Source of the DNA: Pseudomonas sp. MWU15-20650
GTDB taxonomy: Bacteria; Pseudomonadota; Gammaproteobacteria; Pseudomonadales; Pseudomonadaceae
Direction of reading: 5' to 3'
Assembly: GCF_023242475.1 (NCBI RefSeq)
Contig: NZ_JALJFG010000040.1
Coordinates: 1 to 61,682 of the forward strand
Length of the DNA stretch: 61,682 bases
In this document: one piece after another, positions 33,324 through 41,955 of the stretch
Numbering within the stretch: the first letter of the stretch is position 1
How the letters are laid out: each line of letters begins with the position of its first letter
Program-made: the position numbers and the translations under genes
The notes under the pieces: generated by a model
Told to the model about the DNA's origin: nothing
The model's database searches: none
What the model saw: the letters and a program-made list of their open reading frames with translations, nothing else

Positions 33324-34115
33324 TCAAATGCCCTTGAACACCCCCGGCCGCTTCTCGACCATTGCCCGCACACCCTCTTTGGCATCTTCACTGTTAAGCA
33401 GTTTGTCCACCATCGGCGCTAACGCGGCGGCTGCGACGGCTTCGCCTTCCGTGCGCGCCTGGCGGGCCGACATCAACGTCGCCTGCACGCCAAGCGGCGC
33501 CTGGCGTGCGATGCGATTAGCCAACTCGATGGCGCGGGGCAGCAGGTCTTCACTGGCCATCACTTCTTGCACCAACCCCAGGCGCAGGGCCTCGTGTGCA
33601 TCGAACTCATCGCCGGTCAGCAGCCAGCGCATGGCGTTGCCCCAACCGGCGATCTGATGAAAGCGCAACGTCGCGCCGCCAAACGGGAAGATTCCACGCT
33701 GCACTTCCATCTGTGCAAAGCGTGTGTTGCTTGCGCAGAGGTTGATGTCCGCGGCCAGCATCAGCTCGATACCGATGGTCAGGCAATAGCCTTGGGCGGC
33801 GACAATCACCGGTTTGCTCACGCGCGGGCCGGCAAACACGCCCCAGGGATCGCAGCCCCCGAGCGGCGGCTGCCAGCCTCCCGCCATCACGCCGCTGACA
33901 TTGGCCAGGTCCAGCCCGGCCGTGAAGTGGTCGCCGTGGGCAAACACCACGGCCACCCGTGCATCATCGTTTCGATCAAATTCGCCATAGGCCAGGCTCA
34001 GTTCATTGAGCAAATCCAGGTCAAAGGCATTGCGCTTGTCTACCCGGTCCAGGCCCAACAACAGGACATGGCCCTGGAGTGCACGGCTGACACGGCTGCG
34101 GCTGGCTTGACTCAT
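33324..34115 (-). CDS. Enoyl-CoA hydratase/isomerase family protein
   Basis: 263-residue crotonase-fold enzyme. The oxyanion-hole segments are visible as FTAGLDLANVSG and QGYCLTIGIELMLAADINL, and the active-site helix as FAQMEVQRGIFPFGGATLRFHQIAGWGNAMRWLLTG (split over the acidic catalytic positions). It acts on acyl-CoA double bonds in some degradative or biosynthetic route, but specificity cannot be read. Single gene ending at a REP element; by remembered gene order PA2841 is its likely counterpart. Confidence 0.9.
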   Translation of the reverse strand: MSQASRSRVSRALQGHVLLLGLDRVDKRNAFDLDLLNELSLAYGEFDRNDDARVAVVFAHGDHFTAGLDLANVSGVMAGGWQPPLGGCDPWGVFAGPRVSKPVIVAAQGYCLTIGIELMLAADINLCASNTRFAQMEVQRGIFPFGGATLRFHQIAGWGNAMRWLLTGDEFDAHEALRLGLVQEVMASEDLLPRAIELANRIARQAPLGVQATLMSARQARTEGEAVAAAALAPMVDKLLNSEDAKEGVRAMVEKRPGVFKGI

Positions 34116-34538
34116 CGGGTGTGTCCTCGGGTGGGGGTTAAGGTTTCAGACCAAAGGTCTCTGTGAAGAGGGTGAACCGTTTAAGCGTCATGACCAGCAG
34201 GGCCGGGCCTTTGAAAAATAGACCCTGGCGCACCTCTCTGCAAAGGCATTGATGCAGCGCGGTTTATCGGTGCTTTGCGATAAAAAAAGCTCCCTTTTTC
34301 AGGTATTTCCGGTATAGTGCGCGCCGGCCTTTAACCGGGCCGCGTTTAGGTAGCGCAATTCCCCGAAGTCAGCTTCGGCTGCACGTCCGCACAGCGGACT
34401 CTTCCTTGACGAATCTTTTTCATTCATTCGTTTTCGCAAATCCCCGCCGACAAAGCAGCCAGGGCGACTCTTGAGTCTCAACACGGCATGCGCAGCTTTG
34501 GAGCATGGGTCTTTGCGGATGCACTTAGAGGCAGACCC
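34116..34538 (+). promoter_or_regulatory. deaD promoter and long structured leader
   Basis: A TATAGT -10 at 34313-34318 (no clear -35) predicts a start near 34325 and a leader of about 214 bases. The leader holds hairpins CCGAAG/CTTCGG (34363-34378) and GTCCG/CGGAC (34385-34399), and a GGCC-rich pair near 34324-34342. Long leaders are typical of cold-induced helicase genes. The 190 bases to the left contain only AT-rich upstream DNA. Confidence 0.5.
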
Positions 34539-36212
34539 ATGACCCAGGAAACCGGCGGCTTCGCCGCTTTTAATCTTAACCCGAATATTCTTGCAGCCGT
34601 CGCAGCGACTGGCTACGAAGAGCCTTCGGCGATTCAGCAGCAATCGATCCCGATCATCATGGCCGGCCAGGACATGATTGGCCAGGCGCAAACCGGTACC
34701 GGTAAAACCGCCGCGTTCGCCCTGCCTATCCTGCACTGCATCGATCCTGCCAAGCGCGAGCCGCAAGCCCTGATCCTGGCGCCAACCCGTGAGTTGGCGC
34801 TGCAAGTAGCAACCGCTTTCGAAACCTACGCCAAGCAAATGCCAGGTGTAACCGTTGTGGCCGTTTACGGCGGCGCGCCTATGGGCCCACAACTGAAAGC
34901 CATCCGTAACGGCGCACAAATCGTTGTCGCCACTCCGGGCCGTCTGTGCGACCACCTGCGTCGTGACGAGAAAGTCCTGTCGACCGTGAACCACCTGGTT
35001 CTCGACGAAGCTGACGAAATGCTCAAGCTGGGCTTCATGGACGACCTGGAAGTTATCTTCAAGGCACTGCCACCGACCCGTCAGACTGTACTGTTCTCGG
35101 CCACCTTGCCACAGTCGATCCGTGCCATTGCCGAACGCCATCTGCGCGATCCGCAACACGTGAAGATCCAGACCAAGACTCAGACCGTTACCGCGATCGA
35201 ACAGGCTCACCTGTTGGTTCACGCTGACCAGAAGACCTCGGCTGTATTGAGCCTGCTGGAAGTTGAAGACTTCGACGCCCTGATCATGTTCGTGCGCACC
35301 AAGCAAGCGACCCTGGACCTGGCCAGTGCCCTGGAAGCCAAAGGCTACAAAGCCGCTGCGCTGAACGGCGACATCGCCCAGAACCAGCGTGAGCGCGTGA
35401 TCGACTCCCTCAAGGATGGCCGTCTGGACATCGTTGTGGCGACCGACGTTGCTGCGCGTGGCCTTGACGTTCCACGTATCACCCACGTGTTCAACGTTGA
35501 CATGCCGTACGATCCAGAGTCCTACGTTCACCGTATCGGCCGTACTGGCCGTGCCGGTCGCGAAGGTCGTGCCCTGCTGTTGGTGACTCCACGTGAGCGC
35601 CGCATGCTGCAAGTGATCGAGCGTGTAACCGGTCAGAAGGTTGCCGAAGTTCGCCTGCCGGATGCCCAGGCCGTTCTCGATGCCCGCATCAAGAAACTGA
35701 CCAACAGCCTGTCGCCACTGGTGGCTGACGCTGAATCGACCCACGGCGACCTGCTGGACCGCCTGACCGCCGATATCGGTTGCACCCCACGTGCCCTGGC
35801 TGCAGCCCTGCTGCGCAAAGCTACCAACGGTCAGGCCTTGACCCTGGCAGCCATCGAGAAAGAACGTCCACTGGTTCCGAACAGCGCGCCACGCGGTGAT
35901 CGTCCAGAGCGTTCCGGCGACCGTCCAGACCGTGGTGATCGTGAGCGTCGTGCTCCGGTTCCATTGGCTGAAGGTCGTGCTCGTTGCCGTACCGCGCTGG
36001 GTGCGCGTGATGGTATCGCTGCCAAGAACCTGCTCGGCGCTATCCTCAACGAGGGTGGCCTGGCACGTGAAGCCATCGGTCGCATCCAGGTGCGTGACAG
36101 CTTCTCCCTGGTGGAGCTGCCGGAAGACGGTCTGGAAAAACTGCTGGCCAAGCTGAAAGACACTCGCGTTGCCGGTAAGCAGCTCAAGCTGCGTCGCTAC
36201 CGCGAAGATTGA
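34539..36212 (+). CDS. deaD: ATP-dependent RNA helicase DeaD
   Basis: 557-residue DEAD-box helicase. All motifs are in order: FxxF-type F and Q motif (AIQQQSIP), AQTGTGKT, PTRELA, GG, TPGR, DEAD, SAT, ARGLDVP, HRIGRTGRAG. A C-terminal DbpA-type RNA-binding domain and an Arg/Asp/Gly-rich linker (RGDRPERSGDRPDRGDRERR) follow. It unwinds structured RNA in ribosome assembly and mRNA decay, chiefly in the cold. The start at ATG 34539 is preceded by GAGG. A long antisense frame across it is a shadow of biased codon use. Confidence 0.97.
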   Translation: MTQETGGFAAFNLNPNILAAVAATGYEEPSAIQQQSIPIIMAGQDMIGQAQTGTGKTAAFALPILHCIDPAKREPQALILAPTRELALQVATAFETYAKQMPGVTVVAVYGGAPMGPQLKAIRNGAQIVVATPGRLCDHLRRDEKVLSTVNHLVLDEADEMLKLGFMDDLEVIFKALPPTRQTVLFSATLPQSIRAIAERHLRDPQHVKIQTKTQTVTAIEQAHLLVHADQKTSAVLSLLEVEDFDALIMFVRTKQATLDLASALEAKGYKAAALNGDIAQNQRERVIDSLKDGRLDIVVATDVAARGLDVPRITHVFNVDMPYDPESYVHRIGRTGRAGREGRALLLVTPRERRMLQVIERVTGQKVAEVRLPDAQAVLDARIKKLTNSLSPLVADAESTHGDLLDRLTADIGCTPRALAAALLRKATNGQALTLAAIEKERPLVPNSAPRGDRPERSGDRPDRGDRERRAPVPLAEGRARCRTALGARDGIAAKNLLGAILNEGGLAREAIGRIQVRDSFSLVELPEDGLEKLLAKLKDTRVAGKQLKLRRYRED

Positions 36213-36240
36213 TCTGCCCACGGGCTGATTGATCGCACAT

Positions 36241-36273
36241 AAAAAATCCCCGACTGGTTCGGGGATTTTTTTT
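36241..36273 (+). terminator. Terminator of deaD
   Basis: AAAAAATCCCCGA / TCGGGGATTTTTTTT stem with 5-base loop, 28 bases after the stop codon; T run on both sides, so it may also serve the convergent dioxygenase gene. Confidence 0.93.
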
Positions 36274-36299
36274 GCCTGCTGCTGTTGCTCACCGAGATG

Positions 36300-37067
36300 T
36301 CAGTCGAACCGGTAGATATCCATGCCCAGTGCGCCCAGGGTGAAGCCTTGGTGCGCCACGCTGAAGTGGTCGCCGGCGCCTCGAGCGAAGTACAGCGGCA
36401 GTAAATGTTCATCACTGGGATGGCTGCGCACGGCATTCGGTGCCTGGCGGCGATAGTCATGCAAGGCGGTTTCATCATTGGCCGCCAGCTTGTCCACCAC
36501 CCAATCGCGGAAGTCTCGCGCCCATGGCTCGATGCTTTCGGGGCCGGCGTGCCAGTTCAGCTCGCCGAGGTTATGGGTGATGCTGCCCGAGCCGATCAAC
36601 AGCACGCCCTGCGCGCGCAAGCCGGCCAAGGCATGCCCGACGCGGGTTTGCAGGGCAGGGCCCATGTGGCTGGGCAGGGAGACTTGCACCACGGGGATGT
36701 CCGCCGCTGGGTACATCAGCGACAGCGGTACCCAGGTGCCATGGTCGAACGGGCGCTGCTCATCGATGCGCGCATCCAAGCCGTCGGCATGCAGCCGTTC
36801 GACGATCTCATTGGCCAACTGTGGATTGCCCGGTGCCGGGTATTGCACGGCAAACAGCTCGCGAGGGAAGCCGCCGAAGTCGTGCCAGGTCTCGGGAGCG
36901 ACGCCGCCGCTGACCAGCAACGCTTGGCTTTCCCAGTGCGCCGACACCACCACAATCGCCTTCGGGCGTGGCAGCTCCGCGGCCAGGCGCTGCAAGGCCG
37001 GGCCACTGGCGCCGGGTTGCAGGGCAAGCATGGGCGAGCCGTGGGAGATAAACAGGCTGGGGAGCAT
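36300..37067 (-). CDS. LigB/DODA-type extradiol dioxygenase (YgiD-like)
   Basis: 255-residue metal-dependent dioxygenase of the 4,5-DOPA-extradiol (YgiD) group. LFISHGSPMLAL holds the first metal His, VVVSAHWES the second, PFDHGTWVPLSLMYP the catalytic His/Asp region, and LLIGSGSITHNL the third. Fe or Zn binding and cleavage of catechol rings are expected, but the physiological substrate is unknown. Convergent with deaD and divergent from tpm with about 100 bases between. Confidence 0.9.
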   Translation of the reverse strand: MLPSLFISHGSPMLALQPGASGPALQRLAAELPRPKAIVVVSAHWESQALLVSGGVAPETWHDFGGFPRELFAVQYPAPGNPQLANEIVERLHADGLDARIDEQRPFDHGTWVPLSLMYPAADIPVVQVSLPSHMGPALQTRVGHALAGLRAQGVLLIGSGSITHNLGELNWHAGPESIEPWARDFRDWVVDKLAANDETALHDYRRQAPNAVRSHPSDEHLLPLYFARGAGDHFSVAHQGFTLGALGMDIYRFD

Positions 37068-37170
37068 GGGAACGGTCCTAAGGGTTAATATGGATCCATC
37101 TTCAATCAGATCACTGATCTAAATCTAATATAAGTTTTAGCGTCTTTTGATCGAATTTTCAGGGTGAATT

Positions 37171-37827
37171 ATGGAGCCTAAGTTTTGGCGAGAGCGCTGG
37201 GCGCGCAATCAGATCGGCTTTCACCTGCCCGGCGTTAACCCCTACTTGCAGCGGCATTGGCCAGGACTGGCGTTGGCTGATGGCGCGAAAGTGCTGGTGC
37301 CGTTGTGTGGCAAAAGCCTGGATTTGATGTGGCTGGCGAGTCACGGGTACCACGTGATGGGGGTGGAACTGTCGGAGCGGGCGGTGGGTGCCTTCTTCGG
37401 CGAGCAGGGGCTGACCCCGCAGGTCAGCCAAAGAGGCGCTTTCAAGGTGTATCACGCGGGCTTGATCGAAGTGTGGTGCGGTGATGTCTTTGCCCTGGAT
37501 GCTGGCGCTGTGGCTGATTGCAGCGCGCTGTATGACCGTGCGGCGTTGATCGCTTTGCCGCCGTTAATGCGGGCGCAATACGCCGAGCATCTCAATACCC
37601 TTCTGGCTCCTGGCTGCAAGGGGTTGCTGATCACGCTCGACTACGACCAGGCACTGAAAGCCGGCCCACCGTTTGCGGTGACCGATGCAGAGGCCCGGTT
37701 ACTGCTCGGGCCCCACTGGGCCCTGGAGATCTTGGAGGAGCAAGACATCCTCGGCGAGAGCCGGAAGTTTGTACAAGACGGCGTTACCCGTCTTGAAGAG
37801 CGCGTTTACCGGCTGGCCAAAGCGTAG
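37171..37827 (+). CDS. tpm: Thiopurine S-methyltransferase
   Basis: 218-residue SAM-dependent methyltransferase of the TPMT family, in Pseudomonas implicated in methylating selenium and tellurium compounds. The start FWRERWARNQIGFHLPGVNPYL, motif I VLVPLCGKSLDLMWLA and VMGVELSERAV, and DYDQAL near the C-terminus are characteristic. Full length. Divergent promoter region with the dioxygenase. Confidence 0.95.
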   Translation: MEPKFWRERWARNQIGFHLPGVNPYLQRHWPGLALADGAKVLVPLCGKSLDLMWLASHGYHVMGVELSERAVGAFFGEQGLTPQVSQRGAFKVYHAGLIEVWCGDVFALDAGAVADCSALYDRAALIALPPLMRAQYAEHLNTLLAPGCKGLLITLDYDQALKAGPPFAVTDAEARLLLGPHWALEILEEQDILGESRKFVQDGVTRLEERVYRLAKA

Positions 37828-37837
37828 ATCGCGGCCA

Positions 37838-37866
37838 CAAAAAAGGGGCGATTCAATCGCCCCTTT
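37838..37866. terminator. Bidirectional terminator between tpm and htpX
   Basis: Stem AAAGGGGCGAT / ATCGCCCCTTT with a 3-base loop between the convergent stop codons; A-run on the left gives a T-tract for the minus-strand exit. Confidence 0.88.
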
Positions 37867-37881
37867 CGTATTGCCAGGTTA

Positions 37882-38769
37882 TCAGCCCCGACGACGCAGT
37901 GCTTCAATCCGCTCTTCCAGCGGTGGGTGGCTCATGAACAGGCGAGCCAGGCCCTGCTTGATACCGCCGTTGATACCAAATGCCGTCAGGCTGTCCGGCA
38001 TATGCACCGGCAGGCCCTGCTCGGAACGCAGGTGCTGCAGCGCTGCAATCATCGCCCCGGTACCGGCCAGGCGAGCACCTGCTTCGTCTGCGCGGAACTC
38101 ACGTTTGCGTGAGAACCACATGGTGATCGCGCTGGCGAGGAAGCCCAGTACCAGTTCAGCGAAAATGGTTGCCACGTAGTAGGCAATGCCTCGGCCTTCT
38201 TCGTTCTTGAAGATCACCTTGTCGACAAAGTTGCCGATGATCCGCGCGAAGAACATCACGAAGGTGTTCACCACGCCTTGTACCAGCGCCAGGGTCACCA
38301 TGTCACCGTTGGCCACGTGGCCGATCTCGTGGGCCAGTACCGCCTTGACTTCGTCATAGGAGAAGCGTTCGAGCATGCCTTGGCTGACGGCAACGAGTGC
38401 GTCGTTCTTGTTCCAGCCGGTGGCAAAGGCGTTGGCTTCATACGCCGGGAAGATACCGACTTCGGGCATCTTGATACCCGCTTCACGGGACAATTGCTCG
38501 ACGGTCTGCAGCAGCCATTGCTCATGCCGGGTACGTGGCTGAGTGATGACCTGGGTGCTGGTGCTCATCTTTGCCATCCACTTGGAGATGAACAGCGAGA
38601 ACAGCGAGCCGGCAAAACCAAAGACCGCACAGAAAACCAACAGCTGATTGAGGTTCAGGTCAACCCCGTTGGCCGCCATGAACCCGTTGAAGCCGAAAAG
38701 GCTCAGGGTGATGCTGGCAATCAGCACGACCGCCAGGTTGGTGGCCAAGAACAGCAGGATGCGCATCAT
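37882..38769 (-). CDS. htpX: Membrane zinc metalloprotease HtpX
   Basis: 295-residue inner-membrane M48 protease that degrades misfolded membrane proteins together with FtsH. Two N-terminal helices (about 4-26 and 40-62), zinc motif HEIGH (His147, Glu148, His151), two further helices, then FRADEAGA with the third zinc ligand. GGAG lies 13 bases before the ATG pair at 38769/38766. Confidence 0.97.
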   Translation of the reverse strand: MMRILLFLATNLAVVLIASITLSLFGFNGFMAANGVDLNLNQLLVFCAVFGFAGSLFSLFISKWMAKMSTSTQVITQPRTRHEQWLLQTVEQLSREAGIKMPEVGIFPAYEANAFATGWNKNDALVAVSQGMLERFSYDEVKAVLAHEIGHVANGDMVTLALVQGVVNTFVMFFARIIGNFVDKVIFKNEEGRGIAYYVATIFAELVLGFLASAITMWFSRKREFRADEAGARLAGTGAMIAALQHLRSEQGLPVHMPDSLTAFGINGGIKQGLARLFMSHPPLEERIEALRRRG

Positions 38770-39072
38770 GGTTGTAAGGTTCTCCTCATGCTTAATATGT
38801 CGCGTACTGCGGGGTATATAAGGTGCGGCATGGGGTGATTCAACCGAGCGACTATTTCAAACTGTGTCCTACAGCCTGAATGTAGAGCCTTGAAGGGATT
38901 TTCCGACCTTTAATGTCGGTCGTGATCTGCCCACGGTTGCCTCGCCGCCCCATGATTATAGGGGGCAGGCCACAGGCAGAGGTCAAATGAAATACAACGG
39001 CCGGCCAATGACAAAGAAGTGTTGCCAGATAATCGCTGTACGACCCAAGGAGGTCGTACAGCGTCAAATACG
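38770..39072. other. 303-base gap between alaA and htpX
   Basis: Holds the htpX promoter region, a small CCGAC/GTCGG hairpin near 38907, and the perfect 10-base inverted repeat at 39038-39063. A 71-codon minus-strand frame has no coding character. Nothing else seen. Confidence 0.5.
39038..39063 (-). repeat. Hairpin after alaA-type gene
   Basis: Perfect 10-base arms CTGTACGACC / GGTCGTACAG with a 6-base loop, 9 bases after the aminotransferase stop. No T-run, so it is better read as a 3'-end stabiliser or weak terminator. Confidence 0.6.
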
Positions 39073-40284
39073 TTACTGGCGATAGGACTTCAGGAAGTTA
39101 CCGATGCGACCGATGGCCATCTCCAGGTCGTCCACTCGCGGCAATGTCACCACGCGGAAGTGATCCGGCCACGGCCAGTTGAACGCAGTGCCCTGGACCA
39201 CCAGCAGTTTTTCCGACAGCAGCAGGTCGAGCACGAACTTCTCGTCGTTGAGGATCGGGCAGACTTTCGGGTCGATCCGCGGGAAGGCATACAGCGCGCC
39301 CATCGGTTTCACGCAACTGACACCCGGGATGGCGTTGAGCAACTCCCAGGTACGGTTACGCTGCTCCAGCAAGCGACCTTGGGGCAATATCAGGTCGTTG
39401 ATGCTCTGGTAGCCGCCGAGCGCGGTCTGGATCGCATGCTGGCTCGGCACGTTGGCACACAGGCGCATATTGGCCAGCATGTCGATGCCTTCGATGTAGC
39501 TCTGGGCGTTGTGCTTGGGGCCGGAGATGGCGATCCAGCCGGAGCGGAAACCCGCCACGCGGTAGGACTTGGACAGGCCGTTGAAGGTCAGGCACAACAG
39601 GTCTGGTGCCAGGGATGCGGTGCAGATGTGTACGGCGTCATCGTAGAGGATCTTGTCGTAGATCTCGTCGGAGAACACCACCAGGTTGTGCTGGCGTGCC
39701 AGTTCGAGCATGCCCAGCAGCACTTCCCTGGAATACACCGCGCCGGTGGGGTTGTTCGGGTTGATGATCACCAGGGCCTTGGTGTTCGGGGTGATCTTGG
39801 CCTTGATGTCGGCCAGGTCCGGAAACCAGTCGGCGCCTTCGTCGCACAGGTAGTGCACCGGGTGGCCACCGGCCAGGGTCACGGCGGCGGTCCACAACGG
39901 ATAGTCCGGCGCGGGTACCAGCACTTCGTCGCCATTATTGAGCAGCGCCTGCATCGACATCACGATCAGTTCGGACACGCCGTTGCCCAGGTAGATGTCC
40001 TCAATGCCGACACCTTCCACCTGCTTCTGCTGGTAGTACTGCATCACGGCCTTGCGCGCACTGAACAGGCCCTTGGAGTCGCTGTAGCCTTGGGCCGTCG
40101 GCAGGTTGCGGATCACGTCCTGGAGGATTTCGTCCGGCGCTTCGAAACCAAAGGGCGCCGGGTTACCAATGTTCAGCTTGAGGATGCGATGACCTTCCTC
40201 TTCCAGGCGCTTGGCGTGCTTGAGCACTGGGCCGCGAATGTCGTAGCAGACGTTGGCGAGCTTGTTCGATTTGCTGACCTGCAT
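39073..40284 (-). CDS. AlaA-type pyridoxal-phosphate aminotransferase
   Basis: 403-residue class I/II aminotransferase of the AlaA (glutamate-pyruvate) group. NIGNPAPFGFEAPDEI, YSDSKGLFSARKAVMQYY, GNGVSELI, VPAPDYPLW, NPNNPTGAVY, FSDEIYDKILYD and the Schiff-base Lys in GLSKSYRVAGFRSGW are present. Start ATG 40284 follows CAGGATC; 127 upstream in-frame residues are non-coding. By remembered gene order it is PA2828-like. Divergent from msrB with about 200 bases between. Confidence 0.92.
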   Translation of the reverse strand: MQVSKSNKLANVCYDIRGPVLKHAKRLEEEGHRILKLNIGNPAPFGFEAPDEILQDVIRNLPTAQGYSDSKGLFSARKAVMQYYQQKQVEGVGIEDIYLGNGVSELIVMSMQALLNNGDEVLVPAPDYPLWTAAVTLAGGHPVHYLCDEGADWFPDLADIKAKITPNTKALVIINPNNPTGAVYSREVLLGMLELARQHNLVVFSDEIYDKILYDDAVHICTASLAPDLLCLTFNGLSKSYRVAGFRSGWIAISGPKHNAQSYIEGIDMLANMRLCANVPSQHAIQTALGGYQSINDLILPQGRLLEQRNRTWELLNAIPGVSCVKPMGALYAFPRIDPKVCPILNDEKFVLDLLLSEKLLVVQGTAFNWPWPDHFRVVTLPRVDDLEMAIGRIGNFLKSYRQ

Positions 40285-40486
40285 GGCGATGTGATCCTGA
40301 AAATGAACGATCCAGACGGCGTAGGCACTACCGTACTGTGAATCCTGCGAGGTCTGCACCCATAAATACGTTTGAATGCCGAAAGCGCGGGTGCCAGACT
40401 GGTGTTTTGAAGAGGCGCAATCATACGTGCCACCTGATCCATGGAAAAGACACAGATCAGGGTTTTTCAGTTGCCGAGGTGTACCG

Positions 40487-40879
40487 ATGGAAAAGTTGCA
40501 GAAAACCGTTGAAGAATGGAAGGCAATGCTCGATCCGGAGCAGTACAACGTGTGCCGTCTCAAGGGCACCGAGCGACCTTTCAGCGGCAAGTACAACGGC
40601 ACCAAGACGGACGGCGTGTACCACTGCATTTGTTGCAACGAGCCGCTGTTCGATTCCAGCACCAAGTTTGATTCCGGTTGCGGCTGGCCCAGTTTCTATG
40701 CGCCCATTGCCGACAGCGCGATGGTCGAGATCCGTGACGTCAGCCACGGCATGATCCGTACTGAAGTCACCTGCGCCAAGTGCGACGCGCACCTGGGGCA
40801 TGTCTTCCCGGATGGCCCTCCACCGACGGGCCTGCGTTACTGTATCAATTCGGTGTGCCTGGACCTGGTGCCACGCTGA
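40487..40879 (+). CDS. msrB: Peptide-methionine (R)-S-oxide reductase MsrB
   Basis: 130-residue MsrB that repairs Met-R-sulfoxide in proteins. Two zinc pairs (Cys47/Cys50 and Cys96/Cys99), resolving Cys65 in FDSGCGWPSF, and catalytic Cys119 in RYCINSV are visible. The start at ATG 40487 after GAGGTG fits the family; longer frame rejected. Heads the msrB-gpx-ospR group. Confidence 0.97.
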   Translation: MEKLQKTVEEWKAMLDPEQYNVCRLKGTERPFSGKYNGTKTDGVYHCICCNEPLFDSSTKFDSGCGWPSFYAPIADSAMVEIRDVSHGMIRTEVTCAKCDAHLGHVFPDGPPPTGLRYCINSVCLDLVPR

Positions 40880-40889
40880 CTCCCTGGCC

Positions 40890-40912
40890 GCCCCCGCGAG
40901 CCGTGCGGGGGC
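40890..40912 (+). terminator. GC hairpin after msrB
   Basis: GCCCCCGC / GCGGGGGC 8-base stem 10 bases after the msrB stop; no T-run, so it may attenuate but not fully end transcription towards the peroxidase gene. Confidence 0.45.
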
Positions 40913-40944
40913 GATCTATAACGGGGTATCACCTTGATCAATCA

Positions 40945-40958
40945 AATTGCACACAATT
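40945..40958 (+). promoter_or_regulatory. Candidate OspR/MarR box before gpx
   Basis: AATTG-CACA-CAATT perfect 5-base arms with matching outer A/T pairs, 50 bases upstream of the peroxidase start, in an AT-rich stretch. Assigned to OspR because that regulator gene is in the same operon. Confidence 0.4.
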
Positions 40959-41008
40959 GAATTGACCGCTATGTTTTCTCTTCTTACCCCTTCATTTGAG
41001 GCACTGCC

Positions 41009-41490
<482 letters not shown>

Positions 41491-41494
<4 letters not shown>

Positions 41495-41955
41495 CCGACG
41501 CATCGCCCGTGTCCCTGGCCCTGGACAACCAGTTGTGTTTCAAGCTTTACGCGGCGTCCCGTGCCATGACCCGCGCCTATAAGCCGATGCTTGATCAATT
41601 GGGCCTGACCTATCCGCAATATGTGGTGATGCTGGTGCTGTGGGAGTGGCACGACACCCCGGCGCCGCAGCCTACGGTCAAGGCCCTGGGGGAGCGCCTG
41701 ATGCTGGATTCGGGCACGCTGACGCCGCTGCTCAAGCGCCTGGAGCAACTGGCCTTGGTGAAGCGCCGGCGCAGTGTCCGCGATGAGCGCGAAGTGCACT
41801 TGAGCTTGAGCGACGCTGGCGCCTACCTGCGGGATCAGGCTCACGGCCTGAAAACCCGCCTGCTGTGCGACAGTGGTGTGGACCTGAATCAGGCCGATGC
41901 CTTGCGCGATGGCCTCGATCAGTTGCTGGCGCAGATCAGAGGCTTGTCGTCGTAG
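41491..41955 (+). CDS. ospR: MarR-type oxidative stress regulator OspR
   Basis: 154-residue MarR regulator. Cys16 in LDNQLCFKLY and Cys126 in TRLLCDSG are 110 residues apart, which matches the disulfide-forming pair described for P. aeruginosa OspR. Winged helix around 55-115 (TVKALGERLMLDSGTLTPLLKRLEQLAL, DEREVHLSLSDAG). Overlaps gpx by 4 bases (coupled) and the convergent sagS by 20 bases. A paralogue of OhrR encoded 15 kb away. Confidence 0.95.

Noticed and set aside
34299..36221. 640-codon open frame antisense to deaD
   Set aside because: It mirrors the strongly biased codon use of deaD; its product is low-complexity Gln/His/Gly-rich, has no ribosome site and no recognisable domain.
38852..39067. 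71-codon minus-strand frame between alaA and htpX
   Set aside because: No ribosome site, and the frame overlaps the 10-base hairpin after alaA; no coding character.
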